From a virus, in IMG/VR virus record IMGVR_UViG_3300008262_002934, positions 1 through 24,467 of that record: a stretch of DNA of 24,467 nucleotides; one strand, given 5' to 3'. Below are positions 6,919 through 14,767 of this stretch, piece by piece. Both the position numbers and the translations under genes were made by a program. Under the pieces are notes generated by a model. The model did not search any database, had not been told where the DNA came from, and saw only the letters and a program-made list of their open reading frames with translations. The number at the start of each line of letters is the position of its first letter. The stretch's first letter is position 1.

Positions 6919-9172
6919 CTTGAACTGGTAAACTTGGTGCAATTGGTAGTGGATCCATGTATTCAAATACTAGATCATTGTTTACATACGCTACCTGTAC
7001 AATACCACCGTTAATTAATCGACCAAATAAGATTTCTCTACTTAGAGGACGCTTAATTTTATCATCAATTACTCGTTGCATTGGTCTAGCACCCATCTTA
7101 GGATCAAATCCTTTTTCAATTAAGAATTCTTTAGTGCTATCAGTCAATTGTACAAACACATTTTTATCAGAAATTAGAGAATTCATTTCTTTGATAAATT
7201 TGTCTACTACCTTAATCATAACACTATGTTCAAGTTTCTTAAACTTAATAATGCCGTCCAATCGATTACGAAACTCTGGAGCAAAGAATTTATTGACAGC
7301 TTCGTCAGTTGCACCAAGTTTGTCTTGACTACCAAAGCCAATGTTCTTCTTTTCACCATCAGCGGCACCCAAGTTACTGGTCATAATAAGAATAGCGTTA
7401 CGTGCATCTGCTTTCTTGCCATTGGATCCAGTTACAAACCCGTTATCCATCAGTTGAAGTAATACGTTGCTTACATCTGGGTGTGCTTTTTCAATTTCGT
7501 CTAACAATAATACACAATTTGGATTTTCTTGTAGTGTAGTAATTAACTGTCCTGCGTTATCTTCGAAACCAACATATCCTGGAGGAGCACCAATAAACTT
7601 AGCAACAGAGTGCTTCTCTTGGAATTCACTCATATCAAAGCGAACAAGTTTAATACTCATTTTTTCAGATAGCACTTTGGCAGTTTCTGTCTTACCACAA
7701 CCAGTTGGGCCTACAAATAAGAAACTACCAATGGGTTTATTGTGTGATTTCAAACCAGCTTGTGCAATATAAATCTTGTCTAGTAATGATTCAACTGCTG
7801 TATCTTGTCCAAATACTTCAGACTTAATGCTTGTTTCTAAATCATGTAAGACTTTGGTTTCTTTTGCGGCAATCTGTTCTAACGGCAGACCTGTAATCTT
7901 TGCTACTTCAAATACGATCTCATCGTGATCAACTATACCACCTTCTTCATCTTTAACTTTAAAACGTGCTGATGCACAATCTATCAAGTCAATGGCCTTG
8001 TCGGGTAGCTTTTTATCACTCATATATTTGATAGAATATTTGACACTATCAACAATAGCTTGATTGGTGATTTTAACACCATGATGTTTTTCGTAATACT
8101 TACGAAGACCTTTTAAAATCTTAATACATGTTTCTTCATTAGGTTCGTCAATAGTTACACGTTGGAATCTGCGCATCAACGCACGATCCTTTTCAAAGTG
8201 TTTGCGATATTCTTCCCATGTAGTACTTGCAATAACCTTAAATCCGCCTTTGGCTAAAGCAGGTTTTAACATATTTGCCATATCATTACTTTGACCACTG
8301 CTTGCACCTGCACCGTTCATCATATGTGCTTCGTCAATAAACAAAATTGCTTTTTTACGTTTTTGGATAGCAGTAAGTACAGTTTTTAGTCGCTCTTCAA
8401 AGTCACCGCGATATTTGGAACCAGCAAGTAATGAACTAATGTCTAACGTGTAAACTGTGTGGTCTTGGATAAACTTAGGAACATTGCCTTCAACAATTTT
8501 ACGTGCTAATCCTTCTGCAAGTGCAGTCTTACCTACACCTGGATCTCCAATTAACATAACATTGGCTTTGTGACGTCTTGCAAGTACTAATTGCATCTCT
8601 TCAATTTCTTTGTCACGTCCAATAACTGGATCAATTTGTTTTTGCTTGACCTTGTTGTTTAGATTGGTACAGAAATTATTAATGATAGCTTCTAGTTTGT
8701 TCTCAGGAACATTTTCGTTTTCTTCGCTCAATTGATTTAAATTTTCTTTGTTTAAGTAATCAATAAATTTGTCTTTTTCAATGCCAGAACTACGTAGATA
8801 GAAGGCAGCATGACTCTTCTTTTCGTGCAATATGCTTAGGAAACAATCTAACGGTTCAATGGTAGTTCTTCCAGCAAATAGTGTTTGTGTAAATGCTCTA
8901 TTGAGCATTCTTTCTACGCTGTTTGTTTTCTTTGGCCTAGAATTTAAATTTACGTCAACAATACTAATAAGTTCGTTGTTAATATAGTTTTCTAATTTAG
9001 AAACTAGATCATCAACTTTGATGCCATAGTCAGTTAGAATACGATTAAAAGTTGGATTACGAACCATACTATAGAGAAAATGCTCTAATGTAATGTATTG
9101 GTGTTTATGGTTTATGGCTGTAAGTACAGCATTTTCAAAAATTTGTTCTAATTCTTCATTTGGTTCAAGCAT
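6896..9172 (-). CDS. clpA: ClpA-like AAA+ unfoldase
   Basis: 758 aa, equal in length to E. coli ClpA. An N-terminal Clp_N repeat domain (about 1-145) precedes two AAA+ modules. D1 has Walker A GDPGVGKT (209-216) and Walker B F-I-D-E (280-281). D2 has Walker A GPTGCGKT (488-495) and Walker B L-L-D-E-I-E-K-A (D558-E559). I-G-F at 611-613 in D2 matches the IGL/IGF loop that docks on ClpP, so the protein should couple to the host ClpP; no phage clpP is seen here. Its role would be unfolding chosen host or phage proteins for degradation. It overlaps def by 8 nt. Confidence 0.95.
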   Translation of the reverse strand: MLEPNEELEQIFENAVLTAINHKHQYITLEHFLYSMVRNPTFNRILTDYGIKVDDLVSKLENYINNELISIVDVNLNSRPKKTNSVERMLNRAFTQTLFAGRTTIEPLDCFLSILHEKKSHAAFYLRSSGIEKDKFIDYLNKENLNQLSEENENVPENKLEAIINNFCTNLNNKVKQKQIDPVIGRDKEIEEMQLVLARRHKANVMLIGDPGVGKTALAEGLARKIVEGNVPKFIQDHTVYTLDISSLLAGSKYRGDFEERLKTVLTAIQKRKKAILFIDEAHMMNGAGASSGQSNDMANMLKPALAKGGFKVIASTTWEEYRKHFEKDRALMRRFQRVTIDEPNEETCIKILKGLRKYYEKHHGVKITNQAIVDSVKYSIKYMSDKKLPDKAIDLIDCASARFKVKDEEGGIVDHDEIVFEVAKITGLPLEQIAAKETKVLHDLETSIKSEVFGQDTAVESLLDKIYIAQAGLKSHNKPIGSFLFVGPTGCGKTETAKVLSEKMSIKLVRFDMSEFQEKHSVAKFIGAPPGYVGFEDNAGQLITTLQENPNCVLLLDEIEKAHPDVSNVLLQLMDNGFVTGSNGKKADARNAILIMTSNLGAADGEKKNIGFGSQDKLGATDEAVNKFFAPEFRNRLDGIIKFKKLEHSVMIKVVDKFIKEMNSLISDKNVFVQLTDSTKEFLIEKGFDPKMGARPMQRVIDDKIKRPLSREILFGRLINGGIVQVAYVNNDLVFEYMDPLPIAPSLPVQDEEIIED

Positions 9173-9671
9173 AATGTTTTACCTTCTTTGATTTTTTAAC
9201 AGCCAGAGCCCATTTTAACTGACTAAGTCTATCTTTAAAAACTACTCCGTTTAAATGGTCCATTTCATGTAAGAAACAAACACAGTTATACCCTTCAAGT
9301 TTATCTGTTTTCTTTTCTCCATTCTTATCAAAGTACTCAGCAACTATCCATGATGGTCGCTTAACATTAGCGTAAACTCCAGGAAAACTCAAACATCCTT
9401 CTTCTAGCATACGTAAATCAGTACTGCAATCAACAATAACTGGATTGAATACTGCAAAACTATTTTCAGGCATAGAAACATGTCCCATGGTAAACATTCT
9501 AGTTTTGATACCTACTTGCGGAGCCGCAAGTCCAATCCCATTGTTAGCGAACATGCAAGCCAGCATGTCTATTTCTAATTCTTTAGGATCCATTATTGGA
9601 TTTTCAAAGTCAAAATCTGGCATGACTTCATCTAATATTGGATTTGGATATTTTATTATTGTTAATGCCAT
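9165..9671 (-). CDS. def: Peptide deformylase
   Basis: 168 aa. All three deformylase motifs are present: G-I-G-L-A-A-P-Q (45-52), E-G-C-L-S (91-95) and H-E-M-D-H (135-139), giving metal ligands C93, H135, H139 and catalytic E136. It removes the N-formyl group from nascent proteins. Unlike some short phage forms it keeps a tail of about 25 residues after the third motif, ending in a basic stretch. It sits between dnaJ (8-nt gap) and clpA, in what looks like a protein-maturation operon. Confidence 0.95.
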   Translation of the reverse strand: MALTIIKYPNPILDEVMPDFDFENPIMDPKELEIDMLACMFANNGIGLAAPQVGIKTRMFTMGHVSMPENSFAVFNPVIVDCSTDLRMLEEGCLSFPGVYANVKRPSWIVAEYFDKNGEKKTDKLEGYNCVCFLHEMDHLNGVVFKDRLSQLKWALAVKKSKKVKHYA

Positions 9672-9679
9672 ATTAATAT

Positions 9680-10546
9680 TTAAATTTTATTTTTTATTTG
9701 CTCAACTAAATCAAGAACTTCTGCTGACAAGTGTGTAGGAATTTGTATATTAACTCTTACATAAAGTTTTCCTACATTGCCTTTATTATCTTTCATACCT
9801 TCATTTTTTAATCCAAGGGTAGTTCCGGCTTGTATTCCAGGTGGAATAGTAACTTCAAGTCTTCTACCATCCAACGTGATAAATGCTATACTTGTACCTG
9901 TAATTGCTGAAAAACAATCTACCATTACATCTCTTAATAAATTCATTCCTTCTCTAACAAATGCAGGATGTGGCATGACATTGATATTTACTAAAAGATC
10001 GCCAGGCGGAAGCCCAGCATTTGACCTATCACCCATGCCCTCATATCTGATAGTTACCCCATTGTCTACACCTTTAGGGATTTCTATTTTAATAGACCTT
10101 ACGTTATTACCAGGATAAGTTAATTCTAACTCTTTAGTAACCCCTGTATAAACTTCTTCTAAACTAACATTTAGATTAATATTAAGAGATTTATTTTTTC
10201 TAGGAGGTTGGTTACCCCATTGCGGGCCACCAAAGTTAAATCCAAATCCTCTTAAAATATCATCCATGTGCGGATGACCACCAAAATGGAATTCAAAAGG
10301 ACTACCGCTACTATGGAAATGCTGTCCCTGTCGTTGGTTTGGATTGAGTGGATCAATTCCTTGATCTACCATCATACGTTTGTCATTGTCGCTCAATATG
10401 TCGTGAGCTTCGTTTATTTCTTTAAATTTACCTTGGTCGCCCCCGCGGTCAGGGTGATGTTTCATAGCCATTTTTCTAAAGGCTTTTTTTATATCATCCT
10501 GCGTTGCTGTTTTTGGTACGCCCAATATTCCATAATAATCTTTCAT
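9680..10546 (-). CDS. dnaJ: DnaJ/CbpA-like Hsp40 co-chaperone
   Basis: 288 aa from ATG at 10546; a TTG 18 nt upstream is in frame but falls inside the -10 element and is rejected. The J domain carries the H-P-D tripeptide at 31-33, followed by a Gly/Phe/His-rich segment (about 73-110) and two beta-sandwich substrate domains. There is no Cys-rich zinc finger, so it is type II (CbpA-like). It would stimulate host DnaK. No Shine-Dalgarno sequence precedes the ATG, and the promoter at 10553-10581 puts the likely transcription start at or next to the A of ATG. Confidence 0.93.
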   Translation of the reverse strand: MKDYYGILGVPKTATQDDIKKAFRKMAMKHHPDRGGDQGKFKEINEAHDILSDNDKRMMVDQGIDPLNPNQRQGQHFHSSGSPFEFHFGGHPHMDDILRGFGFNFGGPQWGNQPPRKNKSLNINLNVSLEEVYTGVTKELELTYPGNNVRSIKIEIPKGVDNGVTIRYEGMGDRSNAGLPPGDLLVNINVMPHPAFVREGMNLLRDVMVDCFSAITGTSIAFITLDGRRLEVTIPPGIQAGTTLGLKNEGMKDNKGNVGKLYVRVNIQIPTHLSAEVLDLVEQIKNKI

Positions 10547-10552
10547 AGCACT

Positions 10553-10581
10553 ATTATATAACAAAGAAAGGCAACTGTCAA
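10553..10581 (-). promoter_or_regulatory. Perfect-consensus sigma70 promoter for dnaJ operon
   Basis: Minus strand: TTGACA (10576-10581), exactly 17 bp, TATAAT (10553-10558). Both hexamers match the bacterial consensus at every position. ATG follows the -10 after 6 nt. The -35 lies inside the hairpin of the preceding transcript's terminator. Expected to be used early by unmodified host RNA polymerase. Confidence 0.85.
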
Positions 10582-10590
10582 GCTGCCTTT
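10560..10590 (-). terminator. Terminator of the lysis/envelope operon, fused to dnaJ promoter
   Basis: AAAGGCA (10567-10573 plus strand) pairs with TGCCTTT (10584-10590): 7-bp stem, 10-nt loop. On the minus strand it is followed by a T-rich run (TTTCTTTGTT). It lies 20 nt after the stop of the 76-aa gene. Confidence 0.65.
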
Positions 10591-10609
10591 TGAAAGTTAA
10601 AGAACATTG

Positions 10610-10840
10610 TTATGCTAATTGAGCAACTACATAGATAGCAGAAACTAACATAGTTTTCATTTCAATAGAACTTGATTGCTCGGTAACTTCATCTAACCGT
10701 GTCAAGTCTCTCATTAATTCTTGATACTCATCTGCGCTAATTTCTTGTCTATTAACTTGCTCAGTTAACTGTAAAGCAATTCTTGCCCTCTCACCAATTG
10801 GACCATTGTCTTGTGATAATGTAATCAAATCATTAATCAT
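10610..10840 (-). CDS. Small conserved-type protein, function unknown
   Basis: 76 aa, soluble and helical, with an acidic middle (E-I-S-A-D-E-Y-Q-E-L) and a hydrophobic C-terminus (V-S-A-I-Y-V-V-A-Q-L-A). No motif identifies a function. The ATG follows the lipoprotein stop directly (TAAATG), and an AGGGAG ribosome site lies in the end of that gene. Last gene before the 10560-10590 terminator. Similar small proteins are familiar from memory in T4-like cyanophages, which I cannot confirm here. Confidence 0.65.
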   Translation of the reverse strand: MINDLITLSQDNGPIGERARIALQLTEQVNRQEISADEYQELMRDLTRLDEVTEQSSSIEMKTMLVSAIYVVAQLA

Positions 10841-11233
10841 TTAAAATCTCCCTAATATTGCCGTTGCGGCTTTTTCAGCTTGAACTTTCATGACTTTCTT
10901 TTTGATTTCACAATATGCATCTGAACCTTGTTTTTCAGCAGTACTGCGTTTGTAAAATTCATCTACAGTTTCTTGCATTGGTTTAATCAATTTGAGAACA
11001 TCATTTTGACGCCATCCTTTACTTACAGAATATAATTCAAACCAATCTAAATTATCTTTGATTTTTTTAGCTTGTGGAGCATGAACTTGTTTGCAATCTA
11101 GTTGCTCCACACTCTGTCTTACATCAATAATCTTAGCAGATTGATTTGGATCTGAAAAGCTAGGAATCATTTCCTTAACACTAGCACAGCCTGTTAAACT
11201 AACAATACTGATTGCAATAAGGAATTTTTTCAT
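10841..11233 (-). CDS. Lipoprotein, envelope-associated
   Basis: 130 aa. The N-terminus has two Lys, a hydrophobic stretch and the lipobox S-L-T-G-C with C16 as lipidation site, so a signal-peptidase-II lipoprotein is predicted. The mature part is charged and helical with two further Cys. It overlaps the Lys-rich secreted protein by 4 nt (ATGA). It could be a lysis accessory or an entry-exclusion lipoprotein; location in the lysis block favours the first. Confidence 0.7.
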   Translation of the reverse strand: MKKFLIAISIVSLTGCASVKEMIPSFSDPNQSAKIIDVRQSVEQLDCKQVHAPQAKKIKDNLDWFELYSVSKGWRQNDVLKLIKPMQETVDEFYKRSTAEKQGSDAYCEIKKKVMKVQAEKAATAILGRF

Positions 11234-11478
11234 TTCTTAGCGGCGTCCTTTTTAGCTGGTTCAGCTTTTTTAGCTGGTTCAGCTTTTTTAACATCTTCAG
11301 GTTTTGTGCCTTCATGCTTTTTATGGATTTTTACGTTTTTACAAACTTCTTTTTCTTTTCCAGTTTTAGCATCTTTTTGCATTACACAAACTTTTTTAGT
11401 CTTAGGTGCTTCATCTGCGGCCTGCAATGGCATGGAAACCGCCAATGCTAGACCTGCTACAAATAATAAATGTTTCAT
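11230..11478 (-). CDS. Secreted Lys-rich small protein
   Basis: 82 aa. A classical signal peptide (MKHLLFVAGLALAVSMPLQA, cleavage expected after residue 20) precedes a very basic mature part with two Cys (K-K-V-C and E-V-C-K) and a C-terminal A-E-P-A-K-K repeat. It would be periplasmic. AGGAG precedes the start. Many bacterial small exported proteins have a similar Lys/Ala/Pro tail, so it may be host-derived. Function unknown. Confidence 0.68.
   Translation of the reverse strand: MKHLLFVAGLALAVSMPLQAADEAPKTKKVCVMQKDAKTGKEKEVCKNVKIHKKHEGTKPEDVKKAEPAKKAEPAKKDAAKK
11254..11289. repeat. Two tandem 18-bp units inside the Lys-rich gene
   Basis: AGCTGGTTCAGCTTTTTT occurs twice head to tail. It encodes the repeated A-E-P-A-K-K segment and is a likely site of slippage-driven copy change. 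Confidence 0.9.
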
Positions 11479-11490
11479 AATACTCTCCTT

Positions 11491-12030
11491 TTAGAGTTCT
11501 GGTTGATCAGGCTGTACTGGCATTGGTTTTCCAGTACTGCTAGTCATTACTGATGTTGGGGCACTATACGTTGGAGCACTTGCTGGTTTAGGTGCGCTTC
11601 CAAAGCTGCCTCCGCCAAAGCTACTTGGGGTGCTTGGTGCTCCGAAACTTGGCGTAGCTGGTGCGCTGAAACTGCTTGGTGCTGCCGGAGGTACGCTAAA
11701 GCCTGCTGTTGGTGCTGGTGTTTGTGCTCCGCCATTATTTGCTCCTGCTAATTTTTCTTGTGTACGACCTAATGCCGCAATACCTAGTACAGCACCCATT
11801 GCGATGTGGAATAGTCCAGCACCTTGTAATGTCAATGGTTGCCACTGTGTCATCTGACCTACATGCATCACTGCTTGTAATGCTGACCACATTACTGGGA
11901 ATAGTACAAAATCAAATGCACATACGCCCATGTATAGCCAGCCCATCATTGGACGCCATTTACTATTCATCCAATCTTCTTTTTTCTTTTCGCTATCACT
12001 CATTTTTTCATACTCTTCTGCTGTTGGCAT
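11491..12030 (-). CDS. Holin-like membrane protein (3TM/GTA-holin type)
   Basis: 179 aa. A charged N-terminus (E-K-K-K-E-D-W) leads into W-R-P-M-M-G-W-L-Y and a membrane segment at about 29-50; a second is at about 68-87. The WRPxxGW pattern is typical of the holin 3TM superfamily. From about residue 95 the tail is Pro/Ala/Ser/Gly-rich with repeated S-F-G-A/G-P units and no predicted fold, unusually long for a holin. AGGAG ribosome site. It lies in the lysis block, so inner-membrane pore formation is the most likely role. Confidence 0.7.
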   Translation of the reverse strand: MPTAEEYEKMSDSEKKKEDWMNSKWRPMMGWLYMGVCAFDFVLFPVMWSALQAVMHVGQMTQWQPLTLQGAGLFHIAMGAVLGIAALGRTQEKLAGANNGGAQTPAPTAGFSVPPAAPSSFSAPATPSFGAPSTPSSFGGGSFGSAPKPASAPTYSAPTSVMTSSTGKPMPVQPDQPEL

Positions 12031-12052
12031 AATCCGCTCCTAACTTAATTAT

Positions 12053-12616
12053 TTAGAACCAAAGGAATAAGCCATTTAGGCTTAAAACTAGTCCAATACC
12101 TGCTACTCCAAAACTTGCCCAAAACATGCCCATGCTAACTGCAAGAATACTTGCGGATAAAACTACAATGGCCAATTGATAGGCTGTACTTGCATATCCA
12201 ATCCATGGACTAGATTTTTTTGCTACTTCGCGATCGTGTTCCATCTTACGTGCATTGATAGCGATTTCTTTCTTGTCGCTGTCCATACGTTCTGCCTCTG
12301 CTTTAAACTCTTTCTTTAGAGCAGGATCGCTAGTTGTCTTGCTGGCAATCTCGTAACTAACTAAACGATTGTTCTTTGCTTGATACTGTGCCCAAGCATT
12401 GTTGGCACCTAGTGTATTGTTAAGAACTGTTGAACTTAACTTGCCGCCATACCAACTGTTGACTGCTAAAAATAATGCAAATACGGAAATGACCATACCT
12501 GCTTTGTCTTTAATTTTTGCTTCACGCTCTGAACGTGATCCTACTGGAGGCTTTGGTGCATCCGGATCTTTTGGTTCTTTATTAATCATCTTTAAAATGG
12601 TATCATGTAATGCCAT
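12053..12616 (-). CDS. DUF4337-like membrane protein
   Basis: 187 aa. A Pro/Lys/Asp-rich N-terminus precedes a membrane segment (about 40-58), a long helical central region with N-A-W-A-Q-Y-Q-A-K near 73-81, and two C-terminal membrane segments (about 140-160 and 165-186). This layout and the WAQYQAK motif match DUF4337 proteins, found in bacteria and some phages. Function unknown; placement between holin and spanin genes suggests an envelope role in lysis. AAGGAG ribosome site. Confidence 0.68.
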   Translation of the reverse strand: MALHDTILKMINKEPKDPDAPKPPVGSRSEREAKIKDKAGMVISVFALFLAVNSWYGGKLSSTVLNNTLGANNAWAQYQAKNNRLVSYEIASKTTSDPALKKEFKAEAERMDSDKKEIAINARKMEHDREVAKKSSPWIGYASTAYQLAIVVLSASILAVSMGMFWASFGVAGIGLVLSLNGLFLWF

Positions 12617-12637
12617 CTGTCGCTCCTTTATATGCTA

Positions 12638-12901
12638 CTATTTAATTGAATCGTAAATTTTCTTGTTTTCCTGATACCACTCGTTCCAAGCATCAACTTT
12701 AGATTTGCATTGATGATACTTGCTATAATTTTTCACTACAACTTCTAAAGTTTTGCTTAGTTGGGTAGTTCCTTCTGGAGTTTTTTCTAGATCAGGACAT
12801 GCTTCTGCAAGTTCTGGCGGAACGGTAGGAAATTTTAATGTTACTGGAACTGTAGTAGAACAGCCGGTCAAAAATACAAGCGAAACAAGCAAATATTTCA
12901 T
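12638..12901 (-). CDS. Outer-membrane spanin (Rz1-like lipoprotein)
   Basis: 87 aa. The signal peptide ends in lipobox F-L-T-G-C, lipidated Cys at 14. The short mature chain is Pro-rich at first (T-V-P-V-T-L-K-F-P-T-V-P-P), as in many o-spanins, with two further Cys. It overlaps the preceding membrane/coiled-coil gene by 4 nt, as expected for an i-spanin/o-spanin pair. It would link the outer membrane to the inner spanin for the last step of lysis. Confidence 0.75.
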   Translation of the reverse strand: MKYLLVSLVFLTGCSTTVPVTLKFPTVPPELAEACPDLEKTPEGTTQLSKTLEVVVKNYSKYHQCKSKVDAWNEWYQENKKIYDSIK

Positions 12902-13380
12902 TTTGTTTCTCCTGAGGTGGTTTCTGATTTAGTTGGATCACTGGCTGCTTTGTTAAGAATATCAATAGCAACAGGATCAACCTCGCACTTCGCATCAATT
13001 ACTTTTTCTACTTCTTTGATTCGATCAATGTACTCAATTTCTTTTTGTTTAATAACTTTGGTTTTATATACAATTTTTTCTTGTATAACGGTATTAACTT
13101 GAGCACTTTTTTCTTCTGCTATTCTAATTTTTTCTTCAAGTTGCTTTACCTTATCTCTCCAGCTCATCTCTACTCCGTAGCCACCAAATAGATATGTACC
13201 AGCTAATAATACTATAATGCCGATTAATTCCGCTGGGAGTTTATATTGTCCCATCAATGGAATCCATTTAACTAATTTGCTGGCTACGTATAATCCAGCA
13301 CCAATGATCATCAAAATGTAAGTAATCCAAACAAAAATACTATCTGGAATTAAACTCAACATCCATTGAAATTGCCACAT
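12898..13380 (-). CDS. Inner-membrane spanin candidate (membrane plus coiled coil)
   Basis: 160 aa from ATG at 13380, which has GGAG about 10 nt upstream and starts 1 nt after the endolysin stop; a longer start at 13434 would overlap the endolysin and is rejected. Two hydrophobic segments (about 13-35 and 48-66) are followed by a charged, Lys/Glu/Ile-rich coiled coil (about 72-135). An i-spanin normally has one membrane segment; two would change the topology, so the role rests mainly on the coiled coil and the overlapping lipoprotein gene. Confidence 0.68.
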   Translation of the reverse strand: MWQFQWMLSLIPDSIFVWITYILMIIGAGLYVASKLVKWIPLMGQYKLPAELIGIIVLLAGTYLFGGYGVEMSWRDKVKQLEEKIRIAEEKSAQVNTVIQEKIVYKTKVIKQKEIEYIDRIKEVEKVIDAKCEVDPVAIDILNKAASDPTKSETTSGETK

Positions 13381-13381
13381 C

Positions 13382-14020
13382 TTAGTGTGCTCCAAAAACG
13401 TGTAGTGCGTGATTGTAATGCTTGATACGGTCATCTAATCCAATGTAACCGCCGTTGATCTTTTTGGTCATTAATTTAATGTCGCCTGCATCTGCTTGAA
13501 CATTTAAATTATTGGTTTCCCAAAACCAGCAAGCACTTTGTACTGCCCCTTCAAATGTCTGCAAATATTCTGCGGCCTCTTCAACTGGTATTTCTAAACT
13601 GGCAGCAAACCAAGTATAGTTGTCTTTACCTGTTAACTGAATTAACCCACGTCCGCAGTAACGATATCCGTCACCGCTGGCCTCGTCGCCGTTACCCATA
13701 CGATTGCAATAAACACGATTAGCAATGGCTTCTTGTTTATTTGGCAAACTAGCGTAACGATTAGCTATTGCATCATCTGGAAAATACTTAGGAAAAATTT
13801 TACGCAATGTTGCGGCTTTGTAATTTAAATTTTCTTTCAAAGCTCGAAATCCGCCACTCTCATGAGCGCATTGTGCTAGAAATGCTGCCACACGTTGTGG
13901 AGTATTAATTTCATATTCTGGTAAAATTTCGTCTAAAGCATGAAACCAGTGATCCAAATAAGGATTACCAGGAATAATTTGTGCTAGTTGTTCTTTTTTA
14001 AAATCAAATGTAAAACTCAT
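13382..14020 (-). CDS. Glycoside hydrolase family 19 endolysin
   Basis: 212 aa. A-H-E-S-G-G-F (52-58) supplies the catalytic acid E54, E63 is a candidate second catalytic residue, and Y-C-G-R-G-L-I-Q-L-T-G-K-D-N-Y is the typical GH19 substrate-binding motif. In phages this fold cleaves peptidoglycan glycans rather than chitin. No signal peptide or membrane anchor, so it needs a holin to reach the wall. It heads the lysis block. Confidence 0.9.
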   Translation of the reverse strand: MSFTFDFKKEQLAQIIPGNPYLDHWFHALDEILPEYEINTPQRVAAFLAQCAHESGGFRALKENLNYKAATLRKIFPKYFPDDAIANRYASLPNKQEAIANRVYCNRMGNGDEASGDGYRYCGRGLIQLTGKDNYTWFAASLEIPVEEAAEYLQTFEGAVQSACWFWETNNLNVQADAGDIKLMTKKINGGYIGLDDRIKHYNHALHVFGAH

Positions 14021-14029
14021 TTTTCGCCC

Positions 14030-14767
14030 TCATAGTGGTTTGACTAGTATTGACTGATCGTTTCTTCTAATCATAAAATTTTCACCTAATTTAATTACTT
14101 CGTAATTTTTAAAAATTTTACTTAAGAAAACAGTCTGAGCATTAGATTGCTCGTCTAGTTTAATATCAGCATTGCTCTCATTCATAACTGTTTTGTAATC
14201 ACCAATGTTACGAACTTCAAATTTTAGCCCGTCAACGAACGGTCTATATATTGTCATAATGTTATTTTCAAAAACAACATCATCATACAATACGTCACTT
14301 AAAAAATTTTTCACTTCTTCGTTTTTAGACTCTTGAAGAAACATCAAGTATGCTTCAGGACTTGATGGAATAGTTTCAGCAATTAACGCCATACTATATG
14401 GTTTGCCTTGCCATTCTTTATGATATCTAAAACGCCAATTATCAATGCCTGTTAATTTAGTTACTCCAGTGATAATTTCCTCAATTCTTTCTGCAAGTTT
14501 TCGGTCACGTTCAATTTCAACAAATACACTATATTTGCCGTCTGCTTCTTCTCCGCTACTTATATCTGCATCTAATACAAAACCGTAACCTCTTTCAATA
14601 AATTCCATTAAATCTAAAGCAGGTAATCGATCCTTAACTTTGAAGCTTATTACAGAAACATCTTTGTCCTCGCCCATTTTACTTTTATAGGTGTCAACTA
14701 AAAATGTATCATTAACAAAATGTTCTAGATCTTTGGCCTTTAAGCCTTCATTAAGTTGTTCAGGCAT
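14030..14767 (-). CDS. Conserved-type phage protein of unknown function
   Basis: 245 aa from ATG at 14767 (GGAG lies 10 nt upstream); an alternative ATG at 14785 adds six residues. The sequence is acidic and alternates strands and helices: an N-terminal part with L-E-R-Y-like helices and D-A-D-I-S-S-G-E near residue 67-74, a central basic helix, and a C-terminal beta-rich part. No catalytic motif. It resembles, from memory, proteins conserved in T4-like cyanophages. Residues 5-7 (L-N-E before Gly) are a possible protease site but there is no clear targeting leader. Confidence 0.65.
   Translation of the reverse strand: MPEQLNEGLKAKDLEHFVNDTFLVDTYKSKMGEDKDVSVISFKVKDRLPALDLMEFIERGYGFVLDADISSGEEADGKYSVFVEIERDRKLAERIEEIITGVTKLTGIDNWRFRYHKEWQGKPYSMALIAETIPSSPEAYLMFLQESKNEEVKNFLSDVLYDDVVFENNIMTIYRPFVDGLKFEVRNIGDYKTVMNESNADIKLDEQSNAQTVFLSKIFKNYEVIKLGENFMIRRNDQSILVKPL

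Noticed and set aside
10547-10564. TTG start adding six residues to DnaJ
   Set aside because: It lies upstream of or within the -10 element, so it would not be on the mRNA from that promoter; the J domain begins naturally at the ATG.
11547-11735. 62-aa His/Gln-rich frame within the holin-like gene
   Set aside because: It is the shifted reading of the Pro/Ala/Ser-rich tail and has no start signal.
12050-12056. CTAAATA-type late-promoter match before the holin-like gene (also at 12639-12645, 9677-9683, 6208-6214 and 2703-2709)
   Set aside because: The first three overlap or abut TAA stop codons in AT-rich junctions, and those at 9677, 6208 and 2703 lie too close to the ATG; chance occurrence is likely.
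12792-12998. 68-aa frame overlapping both spanin genes as a possible embedded Rz1
   Set aside because: A better o-spanin with lipobox and ribosome site (12638-12901) already exists, and this frame has no lipobox.
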